From the NCBI GenBank assembly GCA_048204295.1, contig DBFBLF010000107.1, positions 1 through 6,818 of the forward strand: DNA of 6,818 nt, in the 5' to 3' direction. The notes under the pieces were generated by a model. It ran no database searches, was not told the origin of the DNA, and was given only the letters and a program-made list of their open reading frames with translations. Positions 1 to 5,538 of the stretch are shown one piece after another (the first letter of the stretch is position 1; the number at the start of each line of letters is the position of its first letter). The stretch comes from Metaruminococcus_A sp900762715. GTDB lineage: Bacteria > Bacillota > Clostridia > Oscillospirales > Ruminococcaceae. The position numbers and the translations under genes were made by a program.

Positions 1-43
1 TGGTTTCACTCCCGTATTCAACTTATAAAAACCTTTCCATTTC

Positions 44-72
44 ATTTTATTAGTATACTAGAGTGAAGTCAA
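44..72 (-). promoter_or_regulatory. Sigma-A-type promoter reading leftward out of the window
   Basis: On the minus strand a -35 box TTGACT (72-67) is followed after exactly 17 bp by a -10 box TAAAAT (49-44). Each box differs from the consensus at one position. Transcription would start near position 37 and leave the window, so it cannot serve spoIVA, which ends before it. A weak GGGAGTG stretch at 13-7 on the same strand could be the ribosome binding site of a gene starting just beyond the edge. In Bacillus subtilis the HU gene hbs lies downstream of spoIVA, so an HU-type gene is one guess, but nothing visible here proves it. Confidence 0.6.
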
Positions 73-125
73 GTGAATACGCACTTTTGCAAGATAAAAA
101 CGCAGTATTATTTTGTACAATATAA

Positions 126-161
126 CCAAAAAGCGCATGGAATTTAATCCACGCGCTTTTT
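126..161 (-). terminator. Intrinsic terminator after spoIVA, probably bidirectional
   Basis: A perfect 9-bp inverted repeat (128-136 pairing with 153-161, AAAAAGCGC/GCGCTTTTT) is extended past one A-C mismatch by four more pairs (138-141 with 148-151) around a 6-nt loop. Read on the minus strand it ends in five T and lies 10 bp after the spoIVA stop codon, as expected for a rho-independent terminator. On the plus strand the arm is also followed by T-rich sequence, so it could stop transcription in both directions and insulate the sporulation pair from the leftward promoter. Confidence 0.85.
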
Positions 162-170
162 GCTTTTCAC

Positions 171-1649
171 TCACAGAATGATACAGATCAACCCTGTGCA
201 TCCTTCATTTATGATTCTTTCAATGGTCTCCTGCAATTTCAGCCGGGCGTCGGACGGCATTCGGTAAAGCTTGTTGTGCAGTCCGTCGTTGACCAGTTCG
301 TGCAGGGATTTCCCGAAGATATTGGAAGCCCAAATTTTTTGCGGGTTTTCCTCAAAATCCTTGAGAAGGCTTTGCATCATCTCCTCTGACTGGCGCTCAT
401 TTCCAACGATAGGATTGACTTCGGTTGTAATATCGGCCCGCATCATATGGATTGAAGGTGCGCTCGCCTTGAGTTTGACGCCAAACCGCCCGCCCTGCTT
501 GATGATTTCCGGCTCTTCCAGACTCAACTCATCCATGGACGGCATGACAATCCCGTAGCCGGTGGCGTTAACCTCTTCCAGCGCGTCCCTGATCTTGTCA
601 AATTGTTTTTTCATTGCCGCCAGTTCAATCATACAGGGCATCAGCTTGGATTCATCATCAATTTCCAGCCCGGTAACTTCACCCAGGATTTTATAGAACA
701 GGTCGTTTTTCAGCAGCACTTCAATTTTTGCCGTTCCGCTCCCCATATCCATAGAGACTACGCCCGTCTTAGAAACATACTCACAGCCGCAGATACTGTC
801 CGCCATCTTCGACACACCGCTCATATGAGCTAGCCCCTGGGCCGATTCTCTGACCGCTCCGAAGACTGCCGATTTCAGCCAGTGGTCTTTTTTCAGGCTT
901 GAAACCCATTTCGGCAGATCGATCGACACTTCCTTGACCGGAAATTGCTGGAGCATTTGGGAAAGGATCGCCCGGATATCGCCCTCAGACATCTCAAGGC
1001 AGTTAAGCGGCATAACCGGCACACCATATTTTTCTGAAAGGTCGGCCGCCAACTGTCTGGCGCTTTCGCTGCCCGGATACTGGCAGTTGAGGAGGACGGT
1101 AAAGGGTTTGTTGATTTCTTTAAGCTCATTGATGACCCGCTCCTCTGCCTGCTCGTACTCGTCACGCGGAATTTCGCCGATGCTTCCGTCGGTTGTCACA
1201 ACCAGCCCGATGGTTGAATGCTCGGTGATGACCTTCTGGGTGCCAACCTCGGCCGCCATAATAAAGGGGACTTCCTCGTCAAACCAGGGGGTGACGACCA
1301 TTCTGGGGGCTTCATTTTCAAAATAGCCCAGCGAGCTCGGCACGATATAGCCAACACAATCGATCAGCCGGACATTCAGGGAGGCACCGCCGTCAAGCGT
1401 TACGTTTACCGCCTCCTCCGGGATGAACTTCGGCTCAGTGGTCATAATGGTGCGCCCCGCCGACGATTGGGGCAGTTCATCGACAGCCCGCTCCCTCCGG
1501 TATTCGCTGTCGATGTTCGGAATCACCAGCGTTTCCATAAAGCGCTTGATAAAGGTAGATTTTCCTGTTCTGACCGGGCCGACAACGCCCAGATAGATGT
1601 TGCCGTCGGTCCGTTTTGCAATATCGCTGTAAATGCTTTTGGTTTCCAT
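171..1649 (-). CDS. spoIVA: Stage IV sporulation protein A, coat-basement ATPase
   Basis: SpoIVA is the mother-cell ATPase that polymerises irreversibly on the outer forespore membrane and forms the platform for the spore coat; it also affects cortex assembly. The 492 residues match the length of the B. subtilis protein. The N-terminal third is a P-loop domain related to translation-factor GTPases: Walker A GPVRTGKST at 24-32 with Lys30, the threonine pair Thr70-Thr71 in GRTIMTTEPKF, and the Walker B-type Asp97 in RLIDCVGY. These residues fall at the numbers known to matter in B. subtilis. The GTP-specific NKxD motif is replaced by NKPF (180-183), consistent with use of ATP. The ending GLICIIL is typical of the family's conserved C-terminus, which contacts coat partners. 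The start is set by AGGAGGG at 1667-1661, about 11 nt upstream. It begins 23 bp after the sipL stop with no terminator between, so the two are probably co-transcribed. Family knowledge says mother-cell sigma-E control; the sequence does not show this. Intact. Confidence 0.97.
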   Translation of the reverse strand: METKSIYSDIAKRTDGNIYLGVVGPVRTGKSTFIKRFMETLVIPNIDSEYRRERAVDELPQSSAGRTIMTTEPKFIPEEAVNVTLDGGASLNVRLIDCVGYIVPSSLGYFENEAPRMVVTPWFDEEVPFIMAAEVGTQKVITEHSTIGLVVTTDGSIGEIPRDEYEQAEERVINELKEINKPFTVLLNCQYPGSESARQLAADLSEKYGVPVMPLNCLEMSEGDIRAILSQMLQQFPVKEVSIDLPKWVSSLKKDHWLKSAVFGAVRESAQGLAHMSGVSKMADSICGCEYVSKTGVVSMDMGSGTAKIEVLLKNDLFYKILGEVTGLEIDDESKLMPCMIELAAMKKQFDKIRDALEEVNATGYGIVMPSMDELSLEEPEIIKQGGRFGVKLKASAPSIHMMRADITTEVNPIVGNERQSEEMMQSLLKDFEENPQKIWASNIFGKSLHELVNDGLHNKLYRMPSDARLKLQETIERIINEGCTGLICIIL

Positions 1650-1660
1650 AAATACGCCTG

Positions 1661-1667
1661 CCCTCCT
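1661..1667 (-). promoter_or_regulatory. Ribosome binding site of spoIVA
   Basis: The minus strand reads AGGAGGG here, inside the 23-bp gap between sipL and spoIVA and 11 nt before the ATG. The spacing is slightly long but the match to the 16S rRNA anti-Shine-Dalgarno sequence is strong. The gap is filled by this site and leaves no room for a separate promoter, although one could lie inside the end of sipL. Confidence 0.8.
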
Positions 1668-1672
1668 GTATG

Positions 1673-3217
1673 TTAGTCAATCAGCGGAATTAAAATCATC
1701 CCGCCCTGCGTCATGGTTTCTGCGTCAAGGTCATTCTCTTCCAGAATCGCCCCAACTGAGGTATGGTACCGTTTAGCAATATCCCAGATCTGCTCCCCCT
1801 CATCCGCAAAATAGAGGGTGACGGCAGCCTGCTCCGCCTTTGAGGTCGTCTTGGACTCATCCAGCGACATGTTGACAACCACCGGCTGGCTGATCATTTG
1901 AACAGCCTTGGCAAAAACGGATAACTCAATCCGCAGGTCAATTTTATGGTCGCCCGTTAAATGGTAAGACATGCTGCGAATCTGCGCAGACACCGCAATT
2001 TCACACCCCGGCAGCCCCGGATCTTTGTCAATATCGTCATGGAACTCCACCCGTTTGTCAATTGACAGCGGCATTCCGGAGACAGTGGAACAGACAGCGC
2101 AAACATCAAATTCCCCATCCAATGAAATCCCGGTCGCCGTCCTTTTCCCCGTAAGCCTTGCAATATCACACCAGATGTCGTAAACCGACGCAATTTCCTC
2201 GTTTGGCGTATCCACGGAAGTTTGGACCATCGAAGTCATTACCGGCAGGGGGAGGCTTCTTCTGAGGGCAATTTTTTTATATTCCAGTTCACATTCATAA
2301 TTTGTGGAGTAAAGGTCACGGATCATTTCCTTCTCCGCTTCCATTACACAGGTGCAGATGCAGTTGACACTGAGCTCCGCCGAAATAATCTTGGACTCGC
2401 CGTCCATTGTCGTTTTCGGCTCAAGGTCGGCGCAGGTGACGTCAAAGCAGACGTCGCAGGAAAAGCGGTCGTCCACCCCCGGAAGGTCAATAATCTGGCT
2501 GACAGGGACTGAATATTCCACCGTCTGCGGAGCGGCTTCCTCTCCAAGCGGGCAATAGGCCACATGCAGCTGGATTTCGCCCTTGACAATCACCTTATTC
2601 GCAATTACCTTAACGTCGTCCACACGGGCGGTCTCATTGTGGTAAAGGACCGAAGCAATGGAATCATTCCCGTTCGGCAGTTCCAGCTCTTCGCGCACAG
2701 TAAAGGATTTACAGGTCTGGCGGCATTCGCCGTCCATTTTCACAGAAGACTGCTGTTTCTGAACGCCGGCCCCCTCCGCGTCGCTCACTACCGTCTCCTG
2801 GCGCTGGTCGGAAACCCGCAGGGAAATCCCGATTGCCCCGCGGATATCAAACCGGCGGGAGTTGACGCCGCGACAGTTTAAATACTCACACTGCATGGAA
2901 ACATCCATTGACGGGTTCTCACAAGCAGATTTGAGCGCAACCGTTTTGGTAAACGGAAGCCGCTGGCTGAAGGAGCGGATCTGGTTTGTCTCTTCGCAGA
3001 TATAGACTACAAAAACAGTTGCCATCCCATCGATGACCGCCTCGTTGCCCACTACTCTGCCGGACGTCATTTTAGGAACCATTTTACATTTCAGCACTTT
3101 GAATACGTTTGGGCAGTAATCTGGCAGCAGGCAGTCCAGCTCAACAGACTGCTCTACCATTGCGTCAAAAACCACCTCATTGACTTCTATGGTATCATGG
3201 GTAAGCTTTAATTCCAT
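1673..3217 (-). CDS. sipL: SPOCS (DUF3794)-LysM spore coat protein, SipL-type SpoIVA partner
   Basis: This 514-residue protein looks like the Clostridia counterpart of SpoVID: in Clostridioides difficile, SipL binds SpoIVA through its LysM domain and tethers the coat to the forespore. I read three beta-rich SPOCS/DUF3794-like stretches at roughly 1-145, 172-315 and 335-455, each with the family's hydrophobic-alternating pattern (for example VELDCLLPDYCPNVFKVLKC near 26-44). A single C-terminal LysM follows at about 466-514: it starts VTLYFADEGEQIWDIAKRYH, with Trp478 in the conserved position, and ends GGMILIPLID. There is no signal peptide or membrane segment, which fits a mother-cell cytosolic protein. 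It is unusually rich in cysteine (21, including CICTC at 286-290). The start has AAAAGGAG at 3236-3229, 11 nt upstream. It is the first gene of a pair with spoIVA. I could not find a convincing sigma-E promoter upstream. The alternative name is a generic LysM/DUF3794 protein; adjacency to spoIVA favours SipL. Confidence 0.88.
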   Translation of the reverse strand: MELKLTHDTIEVNEVVFDAMVEQSVELDCLLPDYCPNVFKVLKCKMVPKMTSGRVVGNEAVIDGMATVFVVYICEETNQIRSFSQRLPFTKTVALKSACENPSMDVSMQCEYLNCRGVNSRRFDIRGAIGISLRVSDQRQETVVSDAEGAGVQKQQSSVKMDGECRQTCKSFTVREELELPNGNDSIASVLYHNETARVDDVKVIANKVIVKGEIQLHVAYCPLGEEAAPQTVEYSVPVSQIIDLPGVDDRFSCDVCFDVTCADLEPKTTMDGESKIISAELSVNCICTCVMEAEKEMIRDLYSTNYECELEYKKIALRRSLPLPVMTSMVQTSVDTPNEEIASVYDIWCDIARLTGKRTATGISLDGEFDVCAVCSTVSGMPLSIDKRVEFHDDIDKDPGLPGCEIAVSAQIRSMSYHLTGDHKIDLRIELSVFAKAVQMISQPVVVNMSLDESKTTSKAEQAAVTLYFADEGEQIWDIAKRYHTSVGAILEENDLDAETMTQGGMILIPLID

Positions 3218-3436
3218 ATCTGCTTCTACTCCTTTTATGATTTTTCTACCCTATACCTATTCGAAAGCTGTCCGTGTTATGCACAGATTTCTTTCTTTGG
3301 GCATAGAATAATGGCGCGAAGACAACGGCGTCTTTCAAAACCTGATGAAGCGGAATTTCCGGTGCTGTTGAGGTGTGTTTTTCAGAAAACCAATTTTGCC
3401 CGGAACACTTTATCTCAAACCGAAGGAGGACACCAC
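3218..3436. other. Divergent intergenic region between sipL and asnB
   Basis: These 219 bp must hold the promoters of both divergent genes. On the plus strand TAGAAT (3304-3309) resembles a -10 box, but no acceptable -35 lies 16-18 bp upstream. On the minus strand CATAAC within 3276-3283 faintly recalls a sigma-E -10, again without a matching -35. The only hairpin I see in the asnB leader is short (AAGAC 3319-3323 with GTCTT around 3330), and I see no T-box or riboswitch. Neither promoter can be called with confidence. Confidence 0.4.
3423..3429 (+). promoter_or_regulatory. Ribosome binding site fixing the asnB start
   Basis: AAGGAGG lies 7 nt upstream of the ATG at 3437, a near-ideal Shine-Dalgarno site and spacing. 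It supports the internal ATG over the earlier in-frame ATG at 3311, which has no such site and would add 42 residues unlike the family. Confidence 0.92.
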
Positions 3437-5269
3437 ATGTGCGGTATTGCCGGATGGCTTGACTTTGAAACGAATATCACCGGGAACGACGCCGTCTTGG
3501 AGGCAATGTCTAAAACGCTGGAGCGGCGCGGGCCCGATTCGCACGGTGAATATAAATTTGCAGAAGGCTGCCTATTGCACCGACGGCTCGCCGTTATAGA
3601 CCCGCAGAATGGTCTGCAGCCCATGACTCGGATGAAAGGAGACGCCTCTTACACCATTACATACAACGGCGAACTCTATAACACGGAAGAACTCCGGCAT
3701 GATTTAGCCGCAAGGGGCTACGAATTTGTAACCCGGAGCGATACCGAGGTACTGCTCACGTCCTATATTGAATGGGGCGAGGCCTGCCTGGAACGTCTCA
3801 ACGGCATATATGCCTTTGCCGTCTGGAACGCCGAAAAGAAGGAATTATTTGCCGCGCGAGACCGTATTGGGGTAAAGCCATTTTTCTACTACGTCTATAA
3901 AAACGGCTTTATCTTCAGCTCCGAGCTGAAAACCCTCCTTGCAAACCCCATGGTGGAACCCCTGTTGGATGAAGATGGCATCCGCGAACTTTTTTTGCTT
4001 GGGCCGGGCCGGAAACCGGGCAGTGGAGTGATCTATGGCGTAAAGGAGCTAAAGCCTGGCGAATATTTAAAACTTGACAGAGAGCGCCTCACCGTAAAAC
4101 CGTACTGGTTTTTGACAGCTGAAGAACATCCAGACTCCGAAACGGAGACAATTGCACACACCAGAGAACTGCTGAACGACGCCATCAGCCGTCAGCTCGT
4201 CTCAGACGTTCCACTCTGCTGCCTTCTCTCCGGCGGGCTGGATTCAAGCATCATTTCCGCGGTTGCAGTCGAAAACTGCCGCAAACGCGGAAAAAAGCTT
4301 ACCACCTACTCGGTCGACTACCAGGACAATGACAAATATTTTCAAGCAAACGCTTTCCAGCCCACTGAGGATGCTCCGTTTATTGAACAGATGTCTAACT
4401 ATATCGGTTCAGACCATCGCAGAATCCTCCTCCCCAATTTGGACTTGGCTGACGCGCTCGACGACGCAGTTTTCGCCCGGGACCTTCCCGGCATGGTAGA
4501 TATCGACTCCTCGCTTTTGCTTTTCTCACGGGAGATTAAAAAGGATTACACGGTTGGAGTATCCGGCGAATGCGCAGATGAAATCTTTGGGGGATACCCC
4601 TGGTACCACCGGGAGGATATCCTATTCCGGGAGGCTTTTCCCTGGTCCCGCTCCGCACGGCTCAGAGAAAGCCTGCTCAAGCCGGGAACCCTTGGCTGTA
4701 ACGCGGTTGAATATATTCAATCACAGTACCGAGACACGGTCAGCCGGGTGAGCCGGCTCCCCGGAGAGAGCAGAAAAAACGCTCGGATGCGAGAGATGTT
4801 CTGCCTCAACTTCAGTTGGTTTATGCAGACCCTCCTCGACCGCAAGGATCGCATGTCTATGTACTGCGGCCTTGAAATGCGGGTTCCTTTCTGCGACCAC
4901 CGCCTGGTGGAATACGCCTATAACATGCCCTGGGAATTCAAAGCGCTTTACGGGCGGGAAAAAGGGATTCTGCGCAAGGCTTTTGAGGGAATGCTCCCCT
5001 ACGAAATTGTATGGAGAAAAAAGAGCCCTTATCCCAAAACAATGAACCCCGTTTATGAAAAAAAGGTGACGGAAAAGGTATTTACCATTCTGGAAGACGG
5101 AAGCCCCATCGGAGAACTTGTCGATTTCAAACGCCTGCGGGAACTGGTGGAACACCCTGAACAGGTCAAAGAACCGTGGTACGGTCAGTTGATGCGCACC
5201 CCCCAGATGTTCGCCTACCTGTACCAGCTCCATGTCTGGATGAAACAGTACAAAATCCGGCTGAAATAA
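3437..5269 (+). CDS. asnB: Asparagine synthetase, glutamine-hydrolysing
   Basis: The enzyme makes asparagine and glutamate from aspartate, glutamine and ATP in the cytosol. The 610 residues hold both domains. The N-terminal class II glutaminase (about 1-200) begins MCGIAGW, giving Cys2 as the N-terminal nucleophile after Met removal, followed by RGPDS (31-35), HRRLAVID (48-55), NGELYN (77-82) and SDTEVLL (101-107). The synthetase domain (about 235-600) carries the ATP-pyrophosphatase P-loop SGGLDS (265-270), then SGECADEIFGGY (376-387), RKDRMSM and GLEMRVPFCDH (469-488), and EKGILRKAFEGMLP (508-521). Cys379 and Cys486 replace the more usual Gly and Leu of the family patterns; the first variant also occurs, as I recall, in a Clostridia clade with the DNDKYF and FQPTEDAPFI stretches seen at 298-317. 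ATG 3437 is chosen because the catalytic cysteine must follow Met and a strong AAGGAGG is 7 nt upstream; an in-frame ATG at 3311 would bury Cys2. It is divergent from sipL and convergent with the surface-protein gene, so probably monocistronic. B. subtilis has a sporulation-linked paralogue, AsnO, but nothing here shows such a role. Confidence 0.95.
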   Translation: MCGIAGWLDFETNITGNDAVLEAMSKTLERRGPDSHGEYKFAEGCLLHRRLAVIDPQNGLQPMTRMKGDASYTITYNGELYNTEELRHDLAARGYEFVTRSDTEVLLTSYIEWGEACLERLNGIYAFAVWNAEKKELFAARDRIGVKPFFYYVYKNGFIFSSELKTLLANPMVEPLLDEDGIRELFLLGPGRKPGSGVIYGVKELKPGEYLKLDRERLTVKPYWFLTAEEHPDSETETIAHTRELLNDAISRQLVSDVPLCCLLSGGLDSSIISAVAVENCRKRGKKLTTYSVDYQDNDKYFQANAFQPTEDAPFIEQMSNYIGSDHRRILLPNLDLADALDDAVFARDLPGMVDIDSSLLLFSREIKKDYTVGVSGECADEIFGGYPWYHREDILFREAFPWSRSARLRESLLKPGTLGCNAVEYIQSQYRDTVSRVSRLPGESRKNARMREMFCLNFSWFMQTLLDRKDRMSMYCGLEMRVPFCDHRLVEYAYNMPWEFKALYGREKGILRKAFEGMLPYEIVWRKKSPYPKTMNPVYEKKVTEKVFTILEDGSPIGELVDFKRLRELVEHPEQVKEPWYGQLMRTPQMFAYLYQLHVWMKQYKIRLK

Positions 5270-5334
5270 GCTTCTCCCAATACAACTTAAACTGCCTGTT
5301 CTATTCTTTCCTCACCATGTGGCTGCAAAACAGA

Positions 5335-5366
5335 AGTGCCGCCGGATACTTTTATCCGGCGGCGCT
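5335..5366. repeat. Long GC-rich inverted repeat without a T-tract
   Basis: Eleven perfect pairs (5338-5348, GCCGCCGGATA, with 5353-5363) enclose a CTTT loop and are extended by a G-T wobble, a G-C and an A-T pair, making a 14-bp stem. It is 65 bp past the asnB stop. The plus strand continues CTAATATTG, so it is not a classic rho-independent terminator; the minus strand has a looser TTCTGTTTT. It could be an RNA 3'-end stabiliser, a REP-like dispersed palindrome or a U-poor terminator. Confidence 0.7.
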
Positions 5367-5425
5367 AATATTGATGACCAGCCTCTGCATTCCACATTAC
5401 CCGGTTCTGCTTTCCGGTTTTATCC

Positions 5426-5471
5426 CCGGAGTCCCGCCTGTCGTATGCACGGCGGTAAAACTCCGGCTTTT
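5426..5471 (+). terminator. Probable terminator of asnB
   Basis: CCGGAGT (5426-5432) pairs with ACTCCGG (5460-5466), and inside it CCGCC (5434-5438) pairs with GGCGG (5451-5455), giving a two-part stem. The plus strand then reads CTTTT (5467-5471). The position, about 157 bp after asnB, is distant for its terminator, and the internal asymmetry (C on one side, TAAA on the other) weakens the stem, so this is probable rather than certain. Confidence 0.6.
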
Positions 5472-5497
5472 CATATCGTTTAAATTTCCGTGCACAA

Positions 5498-5528
5498 CAA
5501 AAAACGCAGGGGATCAACTCCCTGCGTT
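5498..5528 (-). terminator. Intrinsic terminator of the surface-protein gene
   Basis: AACGCAGGG (5503-5511) pairs perfectly with CCCTGCGTT (5520-5528), with one further G-T pair. On the minus strand it begins 10 bp after the stop codon at 5539 and runs into six T followed by GTTG. On the plus strand the stem is followed by CTTTGCGTTTTTATTTTG, so it may also back up termination of asnB transcripts. Confidence 0.85.
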
Positions 5529-5538
5529 CTTTGCGTTT

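Larger units (their letters stand above)
5270..5538. other. Convergent intergenic region with three hairpins
   Basis: This 269-bp stretch lies between the 3' ends of asnB and the surface-protein gene. I see no supported coding sequence in it. It contains a long GC-rich hairpin without a T-tract (5335-5366), a branched hairpin followed by TTTT on the plus strand (5426-5471), and a T-tailed hairpin for the minus-strand gene (5498-5528). A weaker CCGG/CCGG pairing (5401-5404 with 5414-5417) is followed by TTTTAT. Most of the region therefore appears devoted to transcript ends. Confidence 0.7.

Noticed and set aside
87..121. Plus-strand promoter TTGCAA ... TACAAT before the left terminator
   Set aside because: The spacer is 23 bp, too long for sigma-A, and any transcript would run straight into the bidirectional terminator and antisense to spoIVA.
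3262..3320. Sigma-E promoter for sipL using CATAAC as -10
   Set aside because: No -35-like ATATT element lies about 14 bp upstream and the rest of the -10 box does not match, so expected biology alone was not enough to call it.
3311..3436. Extended N-terminus for asnB from ATG 3311
   Set aside because: It buries the catalytic Cys2, lacks a ribosome binding site and does not resemble family members; AAGGAGG and ATG 3437 are clearly better.
3316..3436. T-box or other riboswitch in the asnB leader
   Set aside because: The leader is at most about 120 nt, has only weak short hairpins, and lacks a T-box sequence or a terminator/antiterminator pair.
4721..5233. 170-residue minus-strand reading frame opposite asnB
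   Set aside because: It is the antisense shadow of conserved asparagine synthetase sequence, with no recognisable domain or ribosome binding site.
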